Part shown: one piece after another, positions 8,087 to 15,926 of the stretch
Position numbering within the stretch: the stretch's first letter is position 1
Layout of the letters: each line of letters begins with the position of its first letter
Program-made: the position numbers and the translations under genes
The notes under the pieces: generated by a model
Databases searched by the model: none
What the model saw: only the letters and a program-made list of their open reading frames with translations
What the model was told of the DNA's origin: nothing
From: Streptomyces antibioticus
GTDB lineage: Bacteria; Actinomycetota; Actinomycetes; Streptomycetales; Streptomycetaceae
Length of the DNA stretch: 64,000 nt
Assembly (NCBI RefSeq): GCF_002019855.1
Contig: NZ_CM007717.1
Coordinates: 1,677,570-1,741,569 of the forward strand
Direction of reading: 5' to 3'

Positions 8087-9307
8087 ATGAGCACAGTGGT
8101 CCAGGCACCGACGGAGGTACGGCGCGCCCGGTACGCCGTGGCGGCCGTCTTCGCCGTGCACGGCGCGGTGACCGGTTCGTTCGCCACCCGGGTGCCGTGG
8201 ATCCAGGACCACGCCGGGGTGGGCGCCGGGCAGCTCGGACTCGCCCTCGCCTTCACCGCGTTCGGCGCCTCCTGCTCGATGCCGCTGGCCGGGCGGATCA
8301 CCCATCAGCTCGGCAGCCGGACCGCGCTGCGGGCCCTGATGACCCTGTGGACCGTGTCGCTGGTCCTGCCGGCCCTGGCGCCGAACATGCTCACCCTGTG
8401 CCTGGCGATGTTCGTGTACGGCGCCTCCGCCGGAATGGCGGACGTGGCGATGAACGCCCTCGGCGTCGAGGTCGAACAGCGGCTCGGCAAGTCGATCATG
8501 TCCGGGCTGCACGGCATGTGGAGCGCGGGCGCCCTGATCGGTTCGGCGGGCGGCACGCTCGCCGCCCATCTGGGCTCGGACGCGCGCGTGCACCACGCGC
8601 TGGCGGCGGCCGTGCTCACCGCGCTGGGCCTGCTGGCCTGCGGCTGGGTGCTGGATCTGCGGCCCACGGAGGACGAGGAGCCGCCGCCGCGGTTCGCGCT
8701 GCCGCCGCGCTCGGCGCTGCTGATCGGCGCGGTCGGGTTCTGCGCGGTCTTCGCGGAGGGCGCCAGCCTGGACTGGTCGGCGGTGTACCTGGAGGACCAC
8801 ATCGGGTCCTCGGCCGGTCTCGCGGCGGCCTGCACGACCGGGTTCATGCTCACCATGGCGGTGGCCCGGCTGGTCGGGGACGCGGTGGTGAACCGGTTCG
8901 GCGCGGTGCGCACGGTCCGGGCGGGCGGCGTGCTCGCCGCGGCCGGCGGAGTGCTGGTCGTGGTGGCCGGGCAGCCGGCGCTGGCGATGGCCGGGTTCGG
9001 GCTGATGGGGCTGGGGATCGCCGTCGTCGTACCGCTGTGCTTCGCCGCGGCCGGGCACAGCGGGCCGAACCCCAGTCAGGCGATCGCGGGCGTGGCGACG
9101 ATCACCTACACCTCGGGGCTGATCGCGCCGAGCCTGATCGGCGGGGTGGCTCAGCTCACCAGCCTGATGGTGTCGTTCATGGTGGTCACGGCGCTGTCCT
9201 GCGGTCTGGTGGTGTTCGCCGGGGTGCTGCGCGGCGGCGAGCGCAAGGGCGCGCGGGGCGCGGAGGTCAGTCCGCCGGCCGCAGCAGTGCCCGGCCCGCG
9301 GTCCTGA
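8087..9307 (+). CDS. MFS transporter
   Basis: A 406-residue major facilitator with 12 predicted helices in two halves separated by a charged loop (LRPTEDEEPPPRFALPPR near 195-212). It resembles the YbjJ/DHA-type exporter subgroup. I chose the ATG at 8087, preceded by GGAAGGGGCGGGAG, over the ATG at 8066. It is divergent from the ROK regulator with a probable shared operator, so expression is likely tied to that regulator's ligand. The 3' end overlaps the convergent thioesterase gene by 41 bp. Substrate unknown. Confidence 0.87.
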   Translation: MSTVVQAPTEVRRARYAVAAVFAVHGAVTGSFATRVPWIQDHAGVGAGQLGLALAFTAFGASCSMPLAGRITHQLGSRTALRALMTLWTVSLVLPALAPNMLTLCLAMFVYGASAGMADVAMNALGVEVEQRLGKSIMSGLHGMWSAGALIGSAGGTLAAHLGSDARVHHALAAAVLTALGLLACGWVLDLRPTEDEEPPPRFALPPRSALLIGAVGFCAVFAEGASLDWSAVYLEDHIGSSAGLAAACTTGFMLTMAVARLVGDAVVNRFGAVRTVRAGGVLAAAGGVLVVVAGQPALAMAGFGLMGLGIAVVVPLCFAAAGHSGPNPSQAIAGVATITYTSGLIAPSLIGGVAQLTSLMVSFMVVTALSCGLVVFAGVLRGGERKGARGAEVSPPAAAVPGPRS

Positions 9308-9743
9308 GGGTCTCGCTCCACGGCGCGGGGCGCATGGTGGCCGGGTCCAGCCGGACCAGGACCCGGGTGCCCCGCGCGTAGGTGACCGTGCCGTCAGGCG
9401 AGCAGAACCGGAAGCCGTAGGTGAGGCCGGTGGTGCCGAGCCGCTCCAGCCAGAGGTGGACGGCGTAGGGGCCCGGGCGGGTGACCGGAGCCTCGTAGCT
9501 GACCCGCAGTTCCTTGACCGCGTTGCAGGCGTCGCCCGCGGTCGCCCAGTCGCCCTCGAAGCGCACCCCGTGCTCCTGCCACAGCTCGGTCCAGGCGCGC
9601 TCGACCATCACCGGGTAGCGGGCGTTGTGCAGCAGCCCGAGCGCGTCCAGGTCGTCGAAGTGGACGGTGACGGGGATCAGCCGGCCGTGGGAGAGGGCGG
9701 GAGCGGGGACGGGGGCGGGGGCGGTCGGGGCTTCGGCGGTCAC
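9267..9743 (-). CDS. Acyl-CoA thioesterase (4HBT hotdog family)
   Basis: A 158-residue single hotdog-fold protein. The motif HFDDLDALGLLHNARYPVMVERA, split here as HFDDLDALGLLHN and ARYPVMVERA, is the 4-hydroxybenzoyl-CoA thioesterase active-site loop with its conserved Asp. The preferred start is GTG at 9741-9743, 7 bp after AGGAG; an in-frame ATG upstream at 9782 lacks a ribosome site. It probably hydrolyses a medium or aromatic acyl-CoA in the cytoplasm. Promoterless ends overlap with the MFS gene, so it is its own unit. Confidence 0.88.
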   Translation of the reverse strand: MTAEAPTAPAPVPAPALSHGRLIPVTVHFDDLDALGLLHNARYPVMVERAWTELWQEHGVRFEGDWATAGDACNAVKELRVSYEAPVTRPGPYAVHLWLERLGTTGLTYGFRFCSPDGTVTYARGTRVLVRLDPATMRPAPWSETLRTAGRALLRPAD

Positions 9744-9869
9744 GGCGGGGCTCCTGTGCGTGTACGAGTCAACGATTCTCATCCTAACCGGCGCCTAAGC
9801 GGTCGCTCACCCTCCGGATTGCCCCGAGAATGGTCCGGCACATCCGCACGAGCGAAAGCGAACCGCACC

Positions 9870-11252
9870 ATGGATCTTGGCGTCCGCTGGACACTGCACG
9901 GCGACGGACGCACCCCGGCGCCCGGGGCGGTGGTCCGCCCCGACGAGCGGCTCTCCTGGCCCCGCACGGTCGGGCTCGGCGCCCAGCACGTGGTGGCGAT
10001 GTTCGGAGCGTCCTTCGTCGCGCCGGTCCTGATGGGTCTGGACCCGAACCTCGCGATCATGATGTCGGGCGTCGCGACCGCGATCTTCCTGCTGGCCACC
10101 CGCGGCCGGGTGCCCAGCTACCTGGGCTGCTCGCTGTCCTTCGTGGGCGTGGCCGCGGTCATCCGGGCCCAGGGCGGCAGCAGCGCCACCGTCACCGGCG
10201 CGGTGTTCGTGGTCGGGGTGGCGCTGTTCGCGGTCGGGCTGGCCGTGCAGCGCTTCGGGGCGCGGATCATCCACGCGGCGATGCCGCCGATCGTGACCGG
10301 CGCGGTCGTCATGCTGATCGGCTTCAACCTCGCCCCGGTCACCGCCTCCACCTACTGGCCGCAGGACCAGTGGACGGCGCTGCTGGTCATGGCGTTCACC
10401 GCGCTGGCCGTCGTCTGTCTGCGCGGTTTCTGGTCCCGGATCGCGATCTTCCTGGGCCTGGTCTTCGGATACGCGGTCTCCTGGGCGTTCGACCGGATCT
10501 TCGGCCGGATCCACTCGGCCGACGCGAGCGGCAAGGTCACCGACCACTGGCGGCTGGACCTGTCCGCCGTGGGACAGGCCGACTGGATCGGGCTGCCGCA
10601 CTTCCACGGCCCGTCCTTCGAGTGGTCGGCGATCCTGGTCGCGCTGCCCGTGGTGATCGCGCTGGTCGCCGAGAACGCGGGCCACGTCAAGGCGGTCGGC
10701 GAGATGACCGGCGACCCGCTGGACGACAAGCTCGGCACCGCGATCTCGGCCGACGGCGTCGGCTCGATGCTCTCCACCGCGGTGGGCGGCCCGCCCAACA
10801 CCACCTACTCCGAGAACATCGGCGTGATGGCCGCGACCCGCGTCTACTCCACGGCCGCCTACTGGGCCGCCGCCGGCTTCGCGCTGCTCTTCGGCCTGTG
10901 CCCCAAGTTCGGCGCGGTCGTCGCCGCGATCCCCGGCGGGGTCCTCGGCGGCATCACCGTCATCCTCTACGGCATGATCGGCCTGCTCGGCGCCCAGATC
11001 TGGCTGAACGCCGGCGTCGACCTGCGCAACCCGCTGAACCTGGTGCCGGCCGCCGCGGGCATCATCATCGGCGTCGGCAACGTGACCATGGAGTTCACGG
11101 ACACCTTCTCGCTCAGCGGCATCGCCCTGGGCACCCTGGTCGTGATCATCGGCTACCACGCCCTGCGCGCCTTCGCCCCCGCCCACCTCAAGACCCAGCG
11201 GCCGCTGCTGGACGAGGGCACCAGTTCCTACGACGACGACGCCAGCTCGTAG
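9870..11252 (+). CDS. Uracil/xanthine (NCS2) permease
   Basis: A 460-residue nucleobase/cation symporter-2 family protein with about 14 membrane segments. Recognisable blocks are GLGAQHVVAMFGASFVAPVL at the start, LVAENAGHVKAVGEMTG and VGGPPNTTYSENIGVMAATR, the NCS2 signature that lines the substrate site. It probably imports uracil or a purine with protons; uracil would connect with the pyr genes elsewhere in this window but there is no direct evidence. The ATG at 9870 is the first with family similarity. The last 25 bp overlap the convergent GH6 gene. Confidence 0.93.
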   Translation: MDLGVRWTLHGDGRTPAPGAVVRPDERLSWPRTVGLGAQHVVAMFGASFVAPVLMGLDPNLAIMMSGVATAIFLLATRGRVPSYLGCSLSFVGVAAVIRAQGGSSATVTGAVFVVGVALFAVGLAVQRFGARIIHAAMPPIVTGAVVMLIGFNLAPVTASTYWPQDQWTALLVMAFTALAVVCLRGFWSRIAIFLGLVFGYAVSWAFDRIFGRIHSADASGKVTDHWRLDLSAVGQADWIGLPHFHGPSFEWSAILVALPVVIALVAENAGHVKAVGEMTGDPLDDKLGTAISADGVGSMLSTAVGGPPNTTYSENIGVMAATRVYSTAAYWAAAGFALLFGLCPKFGAVVAAIPGGVLGGITVILYGMIGLLGAQIWLNAGVDLRNPLNLVPAAAGIIIGVGNVTMEFTDTFSLSGIALGTLVVIIGYHALRAFAPAHLKTQRPLLDEGTSSYDDDASS

Positions 11253-12382
11253 GCGTACGACGGGCTGAACTCGCCCGCCGCGCCCTTGCAGCCGTCGGAC
11301 TCCCCCGGCAGCTTCACCCACAGATAGCCGTCGATGCGCGGCTCGCCGGTGTCGAGGGTGGGGGCGCGGCCGATCGTGCGGCCGTCCGGGTCGCACCACT
11401 CGCCGTCGGCGGGCGCGCCGTTGCCGTTGCGGCTGGTGTCGATGACCGCCCCGAGTCCGGGCGGTCCGCCGAGCAGGTCGAGGACCTGGCGGTCGTAGAC
11501 GATCTCGTCGGCGGTGCGGCGGAAGTTGGAGACGTTGCTGAAGATGCCGGCCGAGGAGGCGGCGCCGGCCTGCCGGAGCAGCGCCGCCTGGTGGGCGGGG
11601 CTGTTCCAGTGGGAGTGCCCGGCGTCGTAGTAGACGCGGGCCTTCGGGTTGGCCGCCCTGAGGACCCGTCCCGCGCGGGCCAGCGCGGCGAGCCGGGCGT
11701 CCCTGCGGTCGGCGGAGAGGCAGTCGGTCTGGGCGATCGAGTCGGGCTCCAGGATCACGACGGTCTCGCGCGAACCGAGGCCGGCCGCGAACCGGTCGAT
11801 CCAGCCGGCGTAGGCGTCGAGGTCGGGCGCCCCGCCCTCGGAGGCGCCGCCGCAGTCCCGGTCGGGGATCGCGTACGCCACCAGGACCGGCACCCGGCCC
11901 TGGGCGGCGGCGCCCGAGGTGACCGCGCGCACCCGTGACGTCAGGGTGCCGGGCGCGTAGTCGGCGAACCACACCGCGGCCGGACGGCTCGCGATGCGGG
12001 ACTCGACGACCGCGCGGCGCGGGTCGTCCGGGTGGTCGTGGACCCAGTCCAGGACCTGCGACTCGGGATGGTGGTAGAGCCGGGCGGGGGCGGCGGCGGC
12101 CCGCGGCTTCCGGGTCGCCGAGGGGGTGGGCGAGGCGCTCGGTGACGGCGACCCGCTCGGCGTCGCCGAGGTGGCGGACGGGGACGGGAGCGGCGACCCG
12201 GCCGACCCCGCCGCCGACGGATCGGTCCGCGGGGCGTCGTGGCGCGCCGCCCGCCGGTCGTCCGCCCCGTCCTCGCCGAGCGCGGTCATCGTCCCCGCCG
12301 CGGTGGCCACCGCCACCACCGCCGAGGCGGCCACCACCATCGCCCCGCGGCGGCCCGCCCGTCGCACACCTGAGCCTCGCAC
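11228..12382 (-). CDS. Glycoside hydrolase family 6 protein (endoglucanase/cellobiohydrolase-like)
   Basis: Secreted or membrane-anchored beta-1,4-glucanase of 384 residues. An N-terminal membrane segment (about 14-36) follows basic residues; a Pro/Ser/Thr linker (about 50-100) leads to the GH6 catalytic domain. GH6 blocks are visible: VAYAIPDRDCGG, VILEPDSIAQ with the catalytic Asp region, YYDAGHSHW, NVSNF, DTSRNGNG and YLWVKLPGESDG. No carbohydrate-binding module is present, and the signal region lacks a clear cleavage site, so it may stay anchored. GTG start at 12380-12382. The upstream 100 bp show no TGGGAGCGCTCCCA box, so CebR control is not supported. Confidence 0.93.
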   Translation of the reverse strand: MRGSGVRRAGRRGAMVVAASAVVAVATAAGTMTALGEDGADDRRAARHDAPRTDPSAAGSAGSPLPSPSATSATPSGSPSPSASPTPSATRKPRAAAAPARLYHHPESQVLDWVHDHPDDPRRAVVESRIASRPAAVWFADYAPGTLTSRVRAVTSGAAAQGRVPVLVAYAIPDRDCGGASEGGAPDLDAYAGWIDRFAAGLGSRETVVILEPDSIAQTDCLSADRRDARLAALARAGRVLRAANPKARVYYDAGHSHWNSPAHQAALLRQAGAASSAGIFSNVSNFRRTADEIVYDRQVLDLLGGPPGLGAVIDTSRNGNGAPADGEWCDPDGRTIGRAPTLDTGEPRIDGYLWVKLPGESDGCKGAAGEFSPSYAYELASSS

Positions 12383-12482
12383 CGTGCCGTTCCCCTCCCG
12401 CGCGACGGACTCGTTCCCCCGTTCCGGGGAAGCCTCCGGCCCGCCGACGCGCGGGCCAGCCTAAGGCTGTCACCCTTCCCCC

Positions 12483-13187
12483 ATGCCGCGATCGGAACAG
12501 TTCACCACTTCCGTCGAGACGCCTGTGGACACGGCGGTCGACGACGTCCTCGCCCGGATGCGCGTCCTGGACGCGGAACTGCCGCCGCACGACGGCATCG
12601 CCGTCTTCAACCGCGTCTATCTCGCCGTGACTTCGGAGGTGGACCGGCGGATCGACTCCGGCCGGTTCGGCAACGCGCGGGCCACGGCCACCCTGGACGT
12701 GCGGTTCGCGGAGCGGTACCTCGCGGCCGTCGACGCGGCCCTGGGGGACGGGCGTCCGCCCGCCTGCTGGCGTCCGCTGGTCCAGATGCGCCGCCATCCC
12801 GGGGTACGGCCGCTTCAGTTCGCGCTGGCGGGCATCAACGCGCACATCGGGCACGATCTGGCGCTGGCCGTCGTGGACGCCTGTCGTAGCCTCGGCTGCG
12901 AACCGGGTGATCTGGAGGACGACTACGAACGGGTGGGCGATGTCCTCGTCGCGCTGGAGGAGCGCATCCGCGAGGAGTTGATGCCGGGCCCCGATCTCCT
13001 CCAGATCGCCGACCCGCTGACCCATCTGCTCGGCGCCTGGAGCCTGGAGCGGGCCCGGGACGCCACCTGGACGGCGGCCCGGGCCCTGTGGGCGCTGCGC
13101 GGACTCCCGGACGTGGCCCGGGAGTTCACCGACCGCCTCGACACGGCGGTCGGCTTCGCGGGGCGCATGCTGCTCACGCCCCTGTGA
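12483..13187 (+). CDS. DUF5995 family protein
   Basis: A 234-residue soluble protein of a widespread actinobacterial family with no established function. Family-typical segments are GIAVFNRVYLAVT, FALAGINAHIGHDLALAVV and DPLTHLLGAWSLERARDATW. The conserved His residues in the middle suggest metal or catalytic use, but this is speculation. It is divergent from the GH6 gene with about 100 bp between and has no strong ribosome site before the ATG at 12483. Its neighbour at the 3' side is the convergent lysine monooxygenase gene. Confidence 0.8.
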   Translation: MPRSEQFTTSVETPVDTAVDDVLARMRVLDAELPPHDGIAVFNRVYLAVTSEVDRRIDSGRFGNARATATLDVRFAERYLAAVDAALGDGRPPACWRPLVQMRRHPGVRPLQFALAGINAHIGHDLALAVVDACRSLGCEPGDLEDDYERVGDVLVALEERIREELMPGPDLLQIADPLTHLLGAWSLERARDATWTAARALWALRGLPDVAREFTDRLDTAVGFAGRMLLTPL

Positions 13188-13208
13188 GGCTCTGCCTCGG
13201 TGTCCCGG

Positions 13209-14906
13209 TCAGTCCTCGGGGAGTTCGACCGGTGCGATCTCGTCGTACACGTCACCGGGGCCGGGGTTGGTGGCGTCGGTCGTGCCGCCGAAGTGGTGCA
13301 TGACGCCCCAGACGGCGTTCAGCGCGGTCTGCACGGCGCCCTCGGCCCAGCCGGCCGTCCAGGAGATGTCGTCGCCGGCCAGGAAGATGCCCCGCTTGTC
13401 CTCGGGCAGCCGGTCCTGCATGAAGTGCGTGAACAGGCGCCGCTGGTAGCGGTAGTGGCCGGGCAGGTTGGCCTTGAACGCGCCCATGAAGTAGGGCTCG
13501 TTCTCCCAGGACACCGTCACCGGGTTGCCGATGATGTGCTTGCGGATGTCGACCTTGGGATAGATCTCGCCGAGCGACTTCAGCATGACCTCCATCCGCT
13601 CGTTCGCGGACAGCGGCAGCCACTTGAGGCTGTCGTCGCACCAGGTGTACGACAGGCAGATCACGGCGGGCTTGTCGGGGCCGTCGTCCAGCAGGTAAGT
13701 GCCGCGGGTCATCCGGTCGGTGAGCGTCATCGACATGACGTCCCGGCCCGTCTCCTCGTCCTTGTCCAGCCAGAACGGCCGGTCGACCGGGACGAACAAC
13801 TTGCTGGACTCCATGTAGTGGGTGCGCTCGATCGCCGTCCAGTGGTCGATCGGGAAGAGCGAGTCGTCGCAGGCGATCTTCGACAGCAGCATCCAGGACT
13901 GGGCGGTGAAGATCGCCGCCTTGTAGGTGCGGATGTCGCCGTTGGCGTCCGTCACGGTGATCGCGTTGCCGGCGGTGCGGTGCAGCCGGGTCACGGCCGG
14001 GCGGGGCGCGCCGTCCTCGTGCAGGCTCGCCAGCGAGGTGCCCTGCGCCCAGTGGACGATCTTCTGCGGCGCCCGCTCCCACAGCCGCAGCGGCAACTGC
14101 TGGGAGCCGCCGACGATCCCGCGGTGGTGGTCGTCGGCCTCGGTGTAGACGACCCGCAGGATCTCCAGGATGGAGTTGGGGAAGTCGGTGTCCCAGCCGC
14201 CGGTGCCGAAGCCCACCTGGCCGAAGATCTCGCGGTGCCGGAAGGACCGGAACGCCTCGGAGTCGCAGAGGAAGCCGTAGAAGGTCTGGTTGTCGAGCTT
14301 CTCGACCAGCTTCGCCCAGATCTCGCGGATCCGGGGCACGTCCCGCTCGCGCATGGCCTGGTTCATGTCGGAGAAGTCGGCGCCCTCTTCGAGGCACTTG
14401 TTCCAGGCCGCGGCGACGTCACGGTAGACCTGCGGGAGGTCCTCCACCGTCTCGGCGTAGTGCGACTCGCCCTTGAGGTCGACGACCGTCGAAGGGGTGG
14501 TCTCGGCGAGCGGGTTGGGGAACGGACGGGTCTGAAGACCCACCAGGTCGATGTAGTGCTGGAGGGCCGTGGAGGACGGCGGGAAGCGCATCGCGCCCAT
14601 CTCGGCGGTGAGCGAGGGGTCGCAGCCCTCGAAGCCCACCGTGCGCAGCCGGCCGCCGATCTTGTCGGCCTCGTAGACGACGGGCTTGAGGCCCATCTTC
14701 ATCAGCTCGTAGGCGGCGATGACACCGGAGAGTCCGCCGCCGATGACGGCGACCTCGGCGCCGTGCTCGGTCGCCGGGATCTGGCCGAGCCCCGCCGGAT
14801 GGGCGAGGAAGTCGTCGTAGGCGTACGGGAAGTCCGGGCCGAACATGGTGATCGGCGGCTGCTGCTCGTCGGTGTGCTCGACGGCGTTGGGCACCATGGA
14901 CGTCAT
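13209..14906 (-). CDS. davB: L-lysine 2-monooxygenase (DavB-type flavin monooxygenase)
   Basis: Predicted to decarboxylate and oxidise L-lysine to 5-aminovaleramide using FAD and O2, step 1 of the delta-aminovalerate route. The 565-residue protein carries the FAD-binding EVAVIGGGLSG at 51-61 and closely follows Pseudomonas putida DavB as I recall it: ITMFGPDFPYAYDD, HPAGLG, AAYELMKMGLKPVVYEA and, at the C-terminus, FLAGDDISWTAGWAEGAVQ and AVWGVMHHFGG. Tryptophan and phenylalanine monooxygenases are relatives; the end-to-end DavB resemblance and the DavA-type neighbour 63 bp upstream favour lysine. ATG at 14906 with AAGGAG 10 bp upstream. Confidence 0.85.
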   Translation of the reverse strand: MTSMVPNAVEHTDEQQPPITMFGPDFPYAYDDFLAHPAGLGQIPATEHGAEVAVIGGGLSGVIAAYELMKMGLKPVVYEADKIGGRLRTVGFEGCDPSLTAEMGAMRFPPSSTALQHYIDLVGLQTRPFPNPLAETTPSTVVDLKGESHYAETVEDLPQVYRDVAAAWNKCLEEGADFSDMNQAMRERDVPRIREIWAKLVEKLDNQTFYGFLCDSEAFRSFRHREIFGQVGFGTGGWDTDFPNSILEILRVVYTEADDHHRGIVGGSQQLPLRLWERAPQKIVHWAQGTSLASLHEDGAPRPAVTRLHRTAGNAITVTDANGDIRTYKAAIFTAQSWMLLSKIACDDSLFPIDHWTAIERTHYMESSKLFVPVDRPFWLDKDEETGRDVMSMTLTDRMTRGTYLLDDGPDKPAVICLSYTWCDDSLKWLPLSANERMEVMLKSLGEIYPKVDIRKHIIGNPVTVSWENEPYFMGAFKANLPGHYRYQRRLFTHFMQDRLPEDKRGIFLAGDDISWTAGWAEGAVQTALNAVWGVMHHFGGTTDATNPGPGDVYDEIAPVELPED

Positions 14907-14969
14907 GGGGTACGGACTCCTTGCGGCAAAGATGAGCGGGGGGGGTGGGGGCGGGGCGGGCTGCGGAGG

Positions 14970-15758
14970 TCAGACCAGGGACCCGTAGAGGCCGGGGCGG
15001 CGGTCGAGCAGATACGGGTTGGCCGCGCGGGAGGCGGCCAGGGCCTCGGGGTCGGCGTCGGCGAACACCAGGTCCTCGCCGCGTCCGGCGCGGGTCCGGG
15101 CGACCCCGTCGGGACCGGCCAGCGTGGAGAGCCCGACGAACTCGAACTCGCCCTCCGGACCGACCCGGTTGACGTACGCCACGTACATCTGGTTCTCGAA
15201 GGCGCGCACCGGGATCATGGACTCGGCGACGAACTGGTACGGGTGCATCTGCGCGGTCGGGACGAGCAGGAGGTCGGTGCCGGCCAGGGCGTGGCCGCGG
15301 ACGTTCTCCGGGAACTCGACGTCGTAGCAGATCAGCAGGCCGACGGTGAGTCCGCCGAGGGTGGCCTGGACGACCGGCTCGGTGCCCGGCGTGAAGTGGT
15401 CGCGCTCGAAGCAGCCGAAGAGATGGGTCTTGCGGTAGTTCGCGAGCCGGTCGCCGTCGGCGGAGACGAGCTGGACGGAGTTGTGCACGACGTCACCGGC
15501 GCGCTCCGGGTAGCCGTAGGCGATCGCCAGGCCGTGCCGGGCGGCCAGCTCGGCGACCGCGTCGGCGGAGTCGCCGTCGGCGGGCTCGGCGAGGCGGCCG
15601 ATGCCGTCGCCGATCGCGTAGCCGGTGAGGAACATCTCCGGGGTGACGAGCAGCGCGGCGCCCGCGGCGGCGGCCCGGCCCGCGGCCTCGTCGAGGACCT
15701 TGAGGTTCTCGACGACGGAGCCGGGGCGGCCGGAGCTCTGGAGCAGGGCGGTGCGCAT
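14970..15758 (-). CDS. davA: 5-aminovaleramide amidohydrolase (DavA-type nitrilase-superfamily)
   Basis: Predicted to hydrolyse 5-aminovaleramide to 5-aminovalerate and ammonia after the lysine monooxygenase. The 262-residue carbon-nitrogen hydrolase has the full catalytic triad: Glu41 in TPEMFLTGY, Lys110 in NYRKTHLFG and Cys144 in LLICYDVEFPEN. Segments such as YGYPER and SNYRKTHLFG-like blocks match DavA rather than general amidases. It is the first gene of the davA-davB operon. The promoter at 15800-15828 and a row of TTGCG boxes just upstream suggest amino-acid-responsive control. Genes for the next steps (aminovalerate transaminase, semialdehyde dehydrogenase) are not here. Confidence 0.85.
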   Translation of the reverse strand: MRTALLQSSGRPGSVVENLKVLDEAAGRAAAAGAALLVTPEMFLTGYAIGDGIGRLAEPADGDSADAVAELAARHGLAIAYGYPERAGDVVHNSVQLVSADGDRLANYRKTHLFGCFERDHFTPGTEPVVQATLGGLTVGLLICYDVEFPENVRGHALAGTDLLLVPTAQMHPYQFVAESMIPVRAFENQMYVAYVNRVGPEGEFEFVGLSTLAGPDGVARTRAGRGEDLVFADADPEALAASRAANPYLLDRRPGLYGSLV

Positions 15759-15799
15759 GCGGGATCCTCACCGGGACGGGGATTCGGGGGGTTGATTCG

Positions 15800-15828
15800 A
15801 AGGTACGGCGGCGGCGTGAGCCGGACAA
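15800..15828 (-). promoter_or_regulatory. Predicted davA-davB promoter
   Basis: On the minus strand: -35 TTGTCC (plus 15823-15828), 17-bp spacer, -10 TACCTT (plus 15800-15805). This places the start about 35 bp before the davA ATG. The upstream TTGCG box array begins 11 bp from the -35. Confidence 0.5.
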
Positions 15829-15836
15829 GAAGGAGC

Positions 15837-15900
15837 CGTTGCGCGCCGGTGAGCGGAACGTTGCGTGCCCGGGGCGCCCGGCGGCGATTCGTTGCGCGCC
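15837..15900. promoter_or_regulatory. Triple CGTTGCG box array upstream of davA (putative Lrp/AsnC site)
   Basis: Three near-identical boxes on the plus strand: CGTTGCGCGCC (15837-15847), CGTTGCGTGCC (15859-15869) and CGTTGCGCGCC (15890-15900). Start-to-start spacings are 22 and 31 bp, about two and three helical turns, so all face the same side of DNA. The array lies directly upstream of the davA -35. The same arrangement occurs at 29168-29223 before the amino-acid permease. Confidence 0.6.
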
Positions 15901-15926
15901 GTGATCGCGGGGGTCCGGGGCGGCCC

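Noticed and set aside
12383..12482. CebR cellulose-regulator box before the GH6 gene
   Set aside because: No TGGGAGCGCTCCCA-like palindrome in the interval.
9807..13025. A 1072-codon minus-strand open frame
   Set aside because: Covers the permease and GH6 genes antisense or in another frame; Arg/Gly-rich composition without family motifs.
13209..15758. Indole-acetamide (tryptophan monooxygenase plus amidase) pathway to auxin
   Set aside because: The oxidase family includes tryptophan monooxygenases, but the sequence blocks along its whole length and the DavA-like neighbour fit lysine 2-monooxygenase better. Kept only as an alternative for assay.
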